From positions 1-64,000 of the forward strand of contig JAGUVW010000011.1 in the NCBI GenBank assembly GCA_020062665.1: 64,000 nucleotides of DNA, read 5' to 3'. A model generated the notes under the pieces. It saw only the letters and a program-made list of their open reading frames with translations. It ran no database searches and was not told the origin of the DNA. The position numbers and the translations under genes are program-made. Positions 56,552-64,000 of the stretch are shown here, piece by piece. This stretch comes from Pseudomonadales bacterium. GTDB lineage: Bacteria; Pseudomonadota; Gammaproteobacteria; Pseudomonadales; Ketobacteraceae. How positions within the stretch are numbered: position 1 is the stretch's first letter; every line of letters begins with the position of its first letter.

Positions 56552-56968
56552 ATGCCCCTGATCATTTCCAGCAGCGTCAGCATTCCCGACGACGAACTCG
56601 ACTTCAGCGCCATTCGCGCACAAGGTGCCGGCGGCCAGAACGTCAACAAGGTGTCGTCGGCGATTCATTTGCGCTTCGACATTCGCGCGTCGTCATTGTC
56701 GGAGTTTTACAAGGAGCGCTTGCTGGCGCTGTCCGACAGTCGCATCACCAAGGACGGCATCATCGTGATCAAGGCACAACAATTCCGCACCCAGGAAAAA
56801 AACCGCGACGATGCGCTGGCACGGTTGAAGGAACTGATCCTGGCCGCCACGGTGGTGCACAAGAAGCGCCGTCCCACCAAACCGAGCAAAAGTGCACGGG
56901 CCAAGCGGGTGGACAGCAAAACCAAGCGCGGCGCCACCAAGGCACTACGCGGCAAAGTGAACGACTAG
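56552..56968 (+). CDS. arfB: Alternative ribosome-rescue factor ArfB (peptidyl-tRNA hydrolase)
   Basis: 138 aa. The catalytic GGQ is in RAQGAGGQNVNKVSSAIHLRFDI, and the C-terminal tail is highly basic (HKKRRPTKPSKSARAKRVDSKTKRGATK), which enters the mRNA channel of stalled ribosomes. Rescues ribosomes without a stop codon. Seventeen bases after the alcohol dehydrogenase, so perhaps cotranscribed. Confidence 0.94.
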   Translation: MPLIISSSVSIPDDELDFSAIRAQGAGGQNVNKVSSAIHLRFDIRASSLSEFYKERLLALSDSRITKDGIIVIKAQQFRTQEKNRDDALARLKELILAATVVHKKRRPTKPSKSARAKRVDSKTKRGATKALRGKVND

Positions 56969-57000
56969 GCGGCCGTTGATACACCGCCGCGCGCACACGG

Positions 57001-57636
57001 TCACTGCTTCTGCAAAAACCCGGTTTCCAGCTTCGCCTTGAATACCTCATCGATCAGGGTGTCCACATTGTCCGTGTGACTGTCCACCTGGCCGTCGATG
57101 ATCAGCTGGCTGAGGCCGTGCACCAGACTCCAGGCCTGGATGGCGCCGACTTTAACCTCGGGATCGTCCGCCGGCTTGTCCAGTACCGCCGCCAGCGAAT
57201 GCAGCATACCGGAGTAGGCCAACTGGGCGCTGGCGTGCATTTCCCGGTCGGGGCTGGTGGCGGCAAAGCGGCTGAACATCAGCCGGAACAGCGCCGGATG
57301 GCGGCGCGCGAAATTCACGTAAGCCCGGCCCGCTTCCGCGAAACCTTCGCCCTTGTCCGGGTGAGCCTGCACGGCATGAGCCTGCTCCACCACCAAACGG
57401 TGAAAGCCCTCCGCCGCCATGGCTGCGAGCAATGCCTCCTTGCTGGCAAAGTGGCGGTAGGCCGCATTCACCGACACCCCCACGATGCGGGTCAGTTCCC
57501 GCAGGCTGAATTCCGGATTCTGGGTGGACTCCAGTCGCTCCAACCCGGCTTCCAGCAATGCCCTGCGCAGGTTGCCGTGGTGGTAATGGCCTGGTGTTTC
57601 CGTTTTGGATGATTTTGATGTTGACACTGTCCACAT
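57001..57636 (-). CDS. TetR-family regulator with WHG-type C-terminal domain
   Basis: 211 aa. N-terminal HTH (HGNLRRALLEAGLERLESTQNPEFSLRELTRIVGVSVNAAYRHFASKEALLAAMAAEGF) is a clear TetR_N domain; the C-terminal domain carries the pattern RRHPALFRLMFS and AIQAWSLVHGLSQLIIDGQ seen in WHG-type regulators. It is divergent from the carotenoid oxygenase gene across 86 bases, so it likely controls that gene and itself. The ligand is unknown. Confidence 0.9.
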   Translation of the reverse strand: MWTVSTSKSSKTETPGHYHHGNLRRALLEAGLERLESTQNPEFSLRELTRIVGVSVNAAYRHFASKEALLAAMAAEGFHRLVVEQAHAVQAHPDKGEGFAEAGRAYVNFARRHPALFRLMFSRFAATSPDREMHASAQLAYSGMLHSLAAVLDKPADDPEVKVGAIQAWSLVHGLSQLIIDGQVDSHTDNVDTLIDEVFKAKLETGFLQKQ

Positions 57637-57672
57637 TCCGGCTCAGGATGGATGTGAGCAGTGTACACATTC
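57628..57672. promoter_or_regulatory. Repeated motif between TetR regulator and carotenoid oxygenase
   Basis: TGTCCACATTC at 57628-57638 and TGTACACATTC at 57662-57672 are direct repeats differing by one base, 34 bases apart (about three helical turns). The second contains the palindrome GTGTACAC. The first overlaps the TetR start codon. They are candidate operators, not proven. Confidence 0.4.
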
Positions 57673-57722
57673 ATGACCAGAAGATCATCTTTCATCACCG
57701 GAAGCCGCCAAGGAGACCAACC

Positions 57723-59156
57723 ATGGGTTCGTCCGCCGTCAACACCGCCATCAACCAGTCCCTGCGCTGGGTGACACGCCGACTGCAAAAGCGTGTTCCC
57801 TTCGATCCCCACAACCCGTACCTGGAAGGCCCTTTCGCGCCAATGCGGGACGAAGGCCACTACACCGACCTGAAGGTGCATGGCCAGATTCCCACCAGCC
57901 TGAACGGCCTGCTGCTGCGGATCGGGCCCAACCCGTTGCGCAGCATTCCCAACCCCGCCACCTATCACTGGTTCATGGGCGATGGCATGGTGCACGGCCT
58001 GCGGCTGCAACAGGGTCAGGCCCAGTGGTACCGCAACCGCTATGTGAGCCAGAACAACGTCCACCAGGCCCTGGGGCGCCCGCTGCTGCCTGGGCCGCGC
58101 CGGGGGCCTTCCGATGTAGTGAACACCAACATCATCGGCCATGCGGGCAAGCTCTGGGCGCTGGTGGAAGCAGGCGCCTTTCCGGTGGAACTGGATACCG
58201 AGCTCAACAGCCGCCGCCACGGCCTGTTCAACAGCGACGCCCGCCGCCCGTTCACCGCCCACCCTCATGTCGACCCGGACACCGGTGAACTGCACGCCAT
58301 CTGCTACGATGCCCTCGTGCGCAGCTGTGTGCGTTACCTGCACATCGGCAGCAACGGCGAACTCAAGCGCGACGTTGCCATTCCCGTGCAGCACGGCCCC
58401 ATGATCCACGACTGCGCCATCACCCAGTCCCAGGTGCTGATTCTGGATCTGCCGGTGACGTTTTCCATCAGCGCCGCCATCAAGGGCAGCAGCCTGCCCT
58501 ACAGCTGGAATCCTCGTCACGGCGCGCGAGTGGGCCTGCTACCCCGCAATGGCAACGCCGACGACGTGCGCTGGTTCAACGTCGAACCCTGCTTTGCCTT
58601 CCACACCTGCAACGCCTTCGACCTGCCCAATGGCGACGTTGTGGTGGATCTGGTGGTGCACGACAAAATGTTCGCGGAATCCCAACAGGGGCCGCTGGAG
58701 AGCCAACAGATCCGTTTCGAGCGCTGGACGCTGGAACGGGTCAGCGGCCGGGTACAGTGTCAGGTCATTTCCGCCGATGCGCAGGAATTCCCGCGGCTGG
58801 ACGAACGCCGCACCGGCAAGCCATACCGCTACGCCTACACCGTGGGCGTCAGCCGCAACCCCGGCCAGCCAGTGCCCAACTGCCTGTACCGCCACGATCT
58901 GGGAAACGGCAAGGTGATACAGCATCGCTATGGCGCGAACAAAATGAGCGGCGAAGCGGTGTTCGTGCCCAAGCATGCAGACGCAGCGGAAGACGAAGGC
59001 TGGCTGCTGTCCTACGTGCACGATCTGGACAACGGCCCCAGCCAGGTGGTGATTCTGGATGCGCAGCGTGTTGAGGGAGAACCGGTCGCAGTGATCGAAC
59101 TGCCGGTGCGGGTGCCGCTGGGTTTCCACGGCAATTGGGTGGCGGATAAGACGTGA
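57723..59156 (+). CDS. Carotenoid oxygenase (RPE65/CCD family)
   Basis: 477 aa from the ATG at 57723 with AAGGAG upstream. Seven-bladed propeller enzyme with a non-haem Fe(II) held by four histidines; candidates are in FTAHPHVDPDTGE, GPMIHDCAIT, FHTCNAFDLPNG and the last FHGNWV. The start LEGPFAPMRDEGHYTDLKVHGQIPTSLNGLLLRIGPNP is typical. It cleaves carotenoids, stilbenes or lignin-type phenylpropenes; the substrate cannot be told. A TetR regulator is divergent. Confidence 0.92.
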   Translation: MGSSAVNTAINQSLRWVTRRLQKRVPFDPHNPYLEGPFAPMRDEGHYTDLKVHGQIPTSLNGLLLRIGPNPLRSIPNPATYHWFMGDGMVHGLRLQQGQAQWYRNRYVSQNNVHQALGRPLLPGPRRGPSDVVNTNIIGHAGKLWALVEAGAFPVELDTELNSRRHGLFNSDARRPFTAHPHVDPDTGELHAICYDALVRSCVRYLHIGSNGELKRDVAIPVQHGPMIHDCAITQSQVLILDLPVTFSISAAIKGSSLPYSWNPRHGARVGLLPRNGNADDVRWFNVEPCFAFHTCNAFDLPNGDVVVDLVVHDKMFAESQQGPLESQQIRFERWTLERVSGRVQCQVISADAQEFPRLDERRTGKPYRYAYTVGVSRNPGQPVPNCLYRHDLGNGKVIQHRYGANKMSGEAVFVPKHADAAEDEGWLLSYVHDLDNGPSQVVILDAQRVEGEPVAVIELPVRVPLGFHGNWVADKT

Positions 59157-59288
59157 TGCAATACACCCTGTCGCCATCATCACCGCGACGGGGTAAACCC
59201 ATGAGCGAGCTCATCCTTCATCTGGCACTTCGACCGCACCAAACACCGCACGCTCATCCACACAGGTTGAGCGCGCGACAGGCCCACA

Positions 59289-60269
59289 TCACAGGCCGAA
59301 AAATTCCACCGCCGCTACCGGCAGATTGAATTCACGGCTGGTGCGGCCATACATGCGGGGAAAACGATAAACCGGTTGCGGAAACACGTGGCCGCCACCT
59401 TCGATGCTGTAGAACTCCACAAATGGCTTGCCGTCGCGATCACAATGGTGACGGGTCACCCATGTGCCGTCGCGCTTGAAACGATCCGGCAGCGGCTGAA
59501 CCGTACAATCCGTGCGCACACCATTGCGCGCAGCAAATGCCTGCGCGGTTCCCAGGGCTGACAGCACGTTACCCCGACTGGCCAAGCCGGGAATGCCAGC
59601 CTCGCCACCATCGTAGGGATTCCAGCCGTCCTTGGTACCATTCACCAGCATCACCTTGGGTGTTGCTCCCTCGGCGCTGCAGAACGAATCTTCTGCCACT
59701 GCCAGGTTGGCCGCTGCGGCTGCGATACCAGCCACACTGTGGGACGCTTCGATACCCAGCCGGAACGCCATGTGTCCGCCATTGGAAAATCCCGCCAGAA
59801 ACACCCGATCCGGATCGATGGCGTGTCGTTCCACCATGCGGGTGATCAGCGCCAGCAGAAAGCCCACATCATCGATCTGCTCACGCTTGGCGCTGTAGAA
59901 AACCTTGTTCCGACAATCATTCCAGTGACCCTTGTAGCCGCTGGGATAGACCACCGCGAAACGCTTCTGATCCGCCAGCCGGTCGAATTCATAACCACTG
60001 GCAATCCGCATCGCACCACCGTTCATGACAGCGCCATGCAGCACAATCACCAGCGGCGCGCCGGCAGGCAGATCGCGGGGAATATAGGCAAGATAATGGC
60101 GCTCTATCCCCGCCCACTCCAACGTCTCCGACTGAACTACAGAATCCAGCGCCGGCGCCGGCGGAATCGGGCTGTAACCCCAATAAATCCAGGCAAAAAT
60201 CGCTGCCACAAAGAAAAACACCAATCCCAATCCCGTCATTTTTGCCAGACGGGCCAACTGCTTTAGCAT
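59289..60269 (-). CDS. PHB-depolymerase-like esterase (LpqC family), membrane-anchored
   Basis: 326 aa. One N-terminal membrane helix (about 10-30, GLGLVFFFVAAIFAWIYWGY) places the enzyme outside the cytoplasmic membrane. Alpha/beta-hydrolase features: oxyanion region VLHGAVMNGGAM, nucleophile Ser in AGFSNGGHMAF, Asp in NGTKDGWNPYDGG and His in GGGHVFPQP. Close relatives are called polyhydroxybutyrate depolymerase, feruloyl esterase or LpqC; substrate unknown. Several Cys may form disulphides. Confidence 0.86.
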   Translation of the reverse strand: MLKQLARLAKMTGLGLVFFFVAAIFAWIYWGYSPIPPAPALDSVVQSETLEWAGIERHYLAYIPRDLPAGAPLVIVLHGAVMNGGAMRIASGYEFDRLADQKRFAVVYPSGYKGHWNDCRNKVFYSAKREQIDDVGFLLALITRMVERHAIDPDRVFLAGFSNGGHMAFRLGIEASHSVAGIAAAAANLAVAEDSFCSAEGATPKVMLVNGTKDGWNPYDGGEAGIPGLASRGNVLSALGTAQAFAARNGVRTDCTVQPLPDRFKRDGTWVTRHHCDRDGKPFVEFYSIEGGGHVFPQPVYRFPRMYGRTSREFNLPVAAVEFFGL

Positions 60270-60663
60270 TCAAAAACCTGCAAATACTGATTGTTCTTAA
60301 AATTAAAGACAGACTGAACGATAAAAAGCGTCCGTTGCCCCAATGCAACGACGACTGATAATACTGCAAGGTAGCAGCGATTACTGCTACCAAATGGCAC
60401 GAAATGTATCCGTTCGTACGACTCAAGTCAGGGCAGCAGCCCCCCTGGGAAATGCAATTTTTTGTAAACTCCCCTTCGTGTTCTCTGGCGCACGCCAGGT
60501 CCGGTAGCCCGATAACCGCTTGATATAGGACCCTCTCCAGCGGTTCTATTCCACAACGATCTGAATAACCCCGTGCATGAATCCTTTCGTTCTTTGAACT
60601 GGATCACAAAGTTGTCTATTTATTAACCTATGGTCAATTAATAACCAAAAGAAGAGGTGATCT
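60270..60663. other. Gene-free intergenic region, partly AT-rich
   Basis: 394 bases with no supported gene. The right part has an inverted repeat TTATTAA (60620-60626) / TTAATAA (60638-60644) just before the ribosome site of the DUF6316-like gene, and a small palindrome CTGGCG-CA-CGCCAG at 60485-60498. No clear promoter, terminator or RNA gene could be assigned. Confidence 0.4.
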
Positions 60664-60858
60664 ATGGATGTCCGGCTAGGGGAGAAAAACAAGACGTGGT
60701 TCCGCGGTGACCGGTTCCTGCACATCAACGACAAATGGTTCTTCATGACACGGGAACACACCCAGGAAGGCCCCTTCTCCAGTCGTGGGGAAGCCGAGCG
60801 CGAATTGAATTATTACATCCGCCACATGAATCACTTTTCCGTTATAAAAGAAGCCTGA
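60664..60858 (+). CDS. Small DUF6316-like protein
   Basis: 64 aa with a good GAGGTGATC ribosome site. The sequence RFLHINDKWFFMTREHTQEGPFSSRGEAERELNYYI has the pattern I associate with DUF6316: a short beta-hairpin with W-F-F-x-T-R-E, then GPF-x-S-x-x-E-A-E-R. Function unknown; probably cytoplasmic. Upstream is a 7-bp AT-rich inverted repeat. Confidence 0.75.
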   Translation: MDVRLGEKNKTWFRGDRFLHINDKWFFMTREHTQEGPFSSRGEAERELNYYIRHMNHFSVIKEA

Positions 60859-61077
60859 ATCCAGCGCCTGACAATCTGCGGCAACAAATGGCAACGGATT
60901 GCCATCCCATATAGCGCAAACTCACCAAACACTACATTTCTGCACCCACAAATTATTGAAATTATTCCGCGCCGGACCGATCTTAGTAATGTGGCAGCGA
61001 GTACATCTTCAAATGGAACCTGGCAGAGTCTTTGCTACCCGTATCAGTAAGTCAGTACATTTGACGGGAGTATGGTC

Positions 61078-61578
61078 ATGGGCATTTGTAGTCATGAATT
61101 CTTGCAGTATGTGATTCAGCCAACGTTGCGACAATTGGGCGTGCAATCCAGCGTGGCAGAGCAATTGTTGCTGGCCACCGCGAATTTTCAGTCCGGCCTC
61201 GGCCAGCAACTGCAACAGAATCAGGGTATTGGTATTTACGGGATCAGCGCCGAACTACACACCGAGGTGTGGGATCACTATCTGGCGCTGGATTGCGATC
61301 TGGCCAGCCAGATTCGCGGCATGGCATCCCAGCACGAATTCCCCAAAGCACCGCACGCCGAATTGCTCACCAACATGAGCTACGCCACCGCCATCGCCTG
61401 GATGATTTACCGTTATCGCGGTGTCAAGATTCCCGACGCCAGTGATCCGGCCACTCTGGCAAAGTGCTGGCAGAAAGGTTTTCTGAACCGGCCATCCAGC
61501 GAACAGGAAGCGGCCAGATTTATCTGCTGCCACGTGGAATTGTTGGCAAAAGACGCTGCCACCAGGCTCGCGGCCTGA
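61078..61578 (+). CDS. Unknown protein, possibly transglycosylase/lysozyme-like
   Basis: 166 aa. The ATG at 61078 is chosen over 61072 because GGGAG lies seven bases before it. The sequence is mostly helical; QLLLATANFQSGLGQQLQQNQGIGIYGISAELHTEVWDHYL resembles the glutamate and 'GxGLFQ'-like core of lytic transglycosylase folds, followed by MSYATAIAWMIYRYRGVKIPDASDPATLAKCWQKGFLNRP. The expected catalytic Glu is not certain (Gln in FQSGLG where Glu is usual), so it may be inactive or a structural protein. No signal peptide. Confidence 0.6.
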   Translation: MGICSHEFLQYVIQPTLRQLGVQSSVAEQLLLATANFQSGLGQQLQQNQGIGIYGISAELHTEVWDHYLALDCDLASQIRGMASQHEFPKAPHAELLTNMSYATAIAWMIYRYRGVKIPDASDPATLAKCWQKGFLNRPSSEQEAARFICCHVELLAKDAATRLAA

Positions 61579-61595
61579 TGACAGCGGTGATGTGA

Positions 61596-63278
61596 CTACA
61601 ACAACAGACGGCGGATGTCTGTCAATTGTTTCGACAGGTAGGTTGTGAAACGCGCTGCTTCCGCTCCATCAATCACACGGTGATCATAGGACAGCGACAG
61701 CGGCAACATCAGACGCGGCAGAAATTCCTTACCGTTATAAACGGGTTTGATCTGGGATTTCGACACGCCGAGGATGGCCACCTCTGGCCAGTTCACGATG
61801 GGCGTGAAAGCCGTGCCACCAATTCCCCCCAGTGACGAAATCGAAAACGTGGCACCCTGCATGTCGCCCGGTGACAACTTTTTCGCCCGTGCCTTCTGAC
61901 TCAGGGCCTGCATGTCCTTGGCAATCTCGATCACGGATTTTTTGTCCGCGTCGCGAATCACCGGCACCACCAAACCATTGGGCGTGTCCACTGCAATGCC
62001 GATGTGCACATACTTCTTGAACACCAGATGCTCGCCACCCACATGCAGCGAGCTGTTGAAGCGCGGAAATGCCAGCAGGGATTTCGCGCAGGCTTTCACC
62101 ATGAATGCCAAAATCGTCAGCTTCACGTCCTGATCCTTCAGCGCGTCCGATTCGGATTTGCGGAAGGCTTCCAGATCGGTGATGTCCGCTTCATCGAACT
62201 GGGTGACGTGGGGAATATTCACCCAGGCGCGATGCAGATTCGCGGCACTCAGTTTGTTGATGCGGCTGAGCTCCACCTTTTCGATGGGGCCGAACTGGCT
62301 GAAATCGATTTCCGGTAGCGGAGACAGGCCGCTGCCGGACACCGCTGCGGTGCTGACGGATGTCTTGCTGGTGAGCTGCTGCTTCACATAAGCATGCACG
62401 TCTTCCTTCATGATGCGGCTGCGCGGGCCTGTGCCGGTGACGCGGCCCAGATCCACACCCAGTTCCCGCGCCAGTTTGCGCACGGCGGGGCCGGCGTGGA
62501 CTTTGGCGGAAGGTGTTGTGGTTTCATGTGCGGCGGGCGTTGCTGCGACTGCTTTGGGTGCCGCTGTCGACGTTTCTGCAGGGGTGGATTTTGCGGATTT
62601 TTCTGCAGCAGCCGGTTTTTCCGCTGCCGCTAAGGGCGCAGTTGTTGCCACTCCCGCAACAGCCAGCTCCAGCACCGGCGTACTCATGGAAACTTTGTCG
62701 CCCACTTTCAGCAGCACCTTCTGCACGGTGCCCGCCTGCGGACAGGGCACTTCCATGGTGGCCTTGTCGGATTCCAGCACCACCATGGTTTGCTCTGCTG
62801 CCAGTACGTCGCCGGGCTTCACCACCACTTCGATGACATCGACACCTTCCGAGCCACCAATATCCGGAATGGTGACGGTGATGACCTGGCCGCTGGCGGG
62901 TTTCGCTGCCGGTTGTGCTGTGGTTTTGGCGGACGGTGTTTCCGTTTTGGCCGGCGCTTTTTCGCTTTGAGCAGACGAGGATTTCGGCGCAGCGGAATCG
63001 GCTTTGTTCGCCGCGGGCGCTGCAGCAGGCACGCCCGCCTCCGCCGTTTCCATCGCCGCCACCTTGTCGCCCTGCTTCACTGACTGGCCGATCTTCACCA
63101 GAATTTCCTGCACCACACCCGCGAACGGCGATGGCACTTCCACCGTGGCCTTGTCGGATTCCAGCACCAGAATCGTCTGTTCTTTTTCTACCCGATCGCC
63201 GGGCTTCACCGCGATTTCGATGACATCCACCGCATCGCCGCTGCCCAGATCAGGAACCAACACATCTTTCACTGTCAT
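61596..63278 (-). CDS. aceF: Pyruvate dehydrogenase E2: dihydrolipoamide acetyltransferase
   Basis: 560 aa core of the pyruvate dehydrogenase complex. Two lipoyl domains with lipoylated Lys in ESDKATVEV and ESDKATMEV (about 43 and 160), joined by Ala/Pro/Lys-rich flexible linkers. Then the E3-binding domain (HAGPAVRKLARELGVDLGRVTGTGPRSRIMKEDV) and the acetyltransferase domain ending with HRVIDGAEAARF (catalytic His/Asp). AAGGAG precedes the ATG, 18 bases after the aceE stop. Confidence 0.96.
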   Translation of the reverse strand: MTVKDVLVPDLGSGDAVDVIEIAVKPGDRVEKEQTILVLESDKATVEVPSPFAGVVQEILVKIGQSVKQGDKVAAMETAEAGVPAAAPAANKADSAAPKSSSAQSEKAPAKTETPSAKTTAQPAAKPASGQVITVTIPDIGGSEGVDVIEVVVKPGDVLAAEQTMVVLESDKATMEVPCPQAGTVQKVLLKVGDKVSMSTPVLELAVAGVATTAPLAAAEKPAAAEKSAKSTPAETSTAAPKAVAATPAAHETTTPSAKVHAGPAVRKLARELGVDLGRVTGTGPRSRIMKEDVHAYVKQQLTSKTSVSTAAVSGSGLSPLPEIDFSQFGPIEKVELSRINKLSAANLHRAWVNIPHVTQFDEADITDLEAFRKSESDALKDQDVKLTILAFMVKACAKSLLAFPRFNSSLHVGGEHLVFKKYVHIGIAVDTPNGLVVPVIRDADKKSVIEIAKDMQALSQKARAKKLSPGDMQGATFSISSLGGIGGTAFTPIVNWPEVAILGVSKSQIKPVYNGKEFLPRLMLPLSLSYDHRVIDGAEAARFTTYLSKQLTDIRRLLL

Positions 63279-63296
63279 GATCGTCGCTCCTTTCGC

Positions 63297-64000
63297 TCAG
63301 CAGGATGGGGGATAGGGTTTTTCAGGATTGATGTTGAAGCGGCGTATCGCATCGTTCACCTTGCTACGCCCGATCACACCCTTATCCGCCAGCGCATTGA
63401 GCGCAGCAATCACAACAAAATAACGATCCACCTCGAAGAAATGACGCAGCTGTTCGCGGGAATCGCTGCGGCCGAAACCGTCGGTGCCCAGCGCGGTGAA
63501 GTGGTTGCGCACGAACGGCGCGATCTGGTCCGCCTGCACTTTCATGTGGTCGGACGCTGCCACCACCGGCGCCTTGCTCTTGCGCAGCATGCGCGTGACA
63601 TACGGCAGCTTGGGTTCTTCCAGCGGATGCAGCATGTTCCAGCGATGCTTCTCCAATCCTTCGCGACGCAGCTCGTTGTAGCTGGTGACGCTCCACACGT
63701 CCGCCGACACGCCGTATACATCCAGCAGCATTTCTGCCGCCGCTTCCACTTCCCGCAAGATCGAGCCGCTGCCCAGCAGCTGCACGCGCAGCTTGTTGCT
63801 GTCATCACCTTCCTTCAGCAGATACATGCCTTTGAGAATGCCTTCCTCAATCCCTTTCGGCATCGGCGGATGTTCATAGTTTTCGTTCTGCACGGTGATG
63901 TAATAGAACACGTTTTCCTGTTCCTGATACATCCGGCGCAGACCATCCTGCAGAATCACTGCCAGCTCGTAAGCGTAGGCAGGATCGTAGGCAACGCAGT
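63297..64000 (-). CDS. aceE: Pyruvate dehydrogenase E1, C-terminal part (runs off the window)
   Basis: About 234 codons of the 3' end, open to the window edge. The sequence AYAYELAVILQDGLRRMYQ, VFYYITVQNENYEHPPMPKG, LGSGSILREVEAAAEML, WSVTSYNELRREGL and VRNHFTALGTDGFGRSDSREQLRHFFEVD is the C-terminal domain of the homodimeric AceE-type E1. Thiamine-diphosphate-binding parts lie outside the window. Forms an operon with aceF. Confidence 0.96.
   Translation of the reverse strand, partial: CVAYDPAYAYELAVILQDGLRRMYQEQENVFYYITVQNENYEHPPMPKGIEEGILKGMYLLKEGDDSNKLRVQLLGSGSILREVEAAAEMLLDVYGVSADVWSVTSYNELRREGLEKHRWNMLHPLEEPKLPYVTRMLRKSKAPVVAASDHMKVQADQIAPFVRNHFTALGTDGFGRSDSREQLRHFFEVDRYFVVIAALNALADKGVIGRSKVNDAIRRFNINPEKPYPPSC

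Noticed and set aside
59166-59195. Stem-loop after the carotenoid oxygenase gene
   Set aside because: An eight-base stem with a wobble pair is present but no T-run follows, so it is not called as a terminator.
60485-60498. Small palindrome CTGGCG-CA-CGCCAG as an RNA gene or terminator
   Set aside because: A six-base stem with two-base loop and no U-run or flanking promoter is not enough support.

Overview
The window looks like about 64 kb of chromosome from a high-GC, free-living gammaproteobacterium. Supporting signs are a classical GroES/GroEL pair, an aceE-aceF pyruvate dehydrogenase operon, RimI, RF-3, many outer-membrane beta-barrels and lipoproteins, a sigma-54 promoter, and a small DUF6316-like protein of the kind I associate with Marinobacter/Pseudomonas relatives. 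The exact genus cannot be set from sequence alone. No rRNA, tRNA, transposase, phage block or CRISPR array was seen. Gene order is dense, with many ATGA-type start/stop overlaps.

Layout. 1-9.1 kb: a truncated CHASE-domain sensor is divergent from a sigma-54-driven operon: family-5 solute-binding protein, beta-barrel porin, two ABC permeases, two ABC ATPases and an allophanate-hydrolase-like amidase. This reads as uptake and hydrolysis of a small amide/ureido or peptide compound under nitrogen-type control. 9.2-21 kb: lipoprotein, GMC alcohol dehydrogenase, FAD/2Fe-2S reductase, pentapeptide-repeat protein, prfC, a lower-GC membrane protein of unknown function, an outer-membrane protein, a GST-like protein and a stand-alone molybdopterin oxidoreductase. 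21-31 kb: rimI with an unknown neighbour in the holD position, leuA, a NarL-type two-component pair, a large secreted protein of unknown function, and groES-groEL under a CIRCE operator. 31-38 kb: GST, fxsA, a HugZ-like protein, a FabG-like SDR, an alkyltransferase-like protein, an AmpG-like permease, a response regulator with degenerate GGDEF domain, and panE.

38.5-54 kb: two cobalamin loci flank an arginine deiminase operon. The first (pduO-type adenosyltransferase, cobU, cobT, cobC, cobS, cbiZ) and the second (cobQ, cbiB, cobD-type decarboxylase) together cover corrinoid adenosylation, remodelling and nucleotide-loop assembly, but not corrin ring synthesis. Between them lie an NhaC-family antiporter and arcD-arcA-arcB-arcC, preceded by an ANR/FNR-like box. 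54-64 kb: serine-hydrolase lipoprotein overlapping an iron alcohol dehydrogenase, arfB, a TetR regulator divergent from a carotenoid oxygenase, a PHB-depolymerase-like esterase, two small proteins, aceF and the 3' part of aceE.

The most unusual observation is a family of three dispersed palindromic elements (34228-34330, 47432-47553, 51785-51898). Each has a conserved core of about 55-64 bases held between perfect 24-26 bp inverted-repeat arms, and the arm sequence is different at every locus. The core folds into two hairpins whose loops show ANGGA, the CsrA/RsmA recognition motif, on the strand that is sense for a gene starting 36-62 bases downstream in all three cases. The element is not explained by any gene, terminator or known insertion sequence that I recognise.
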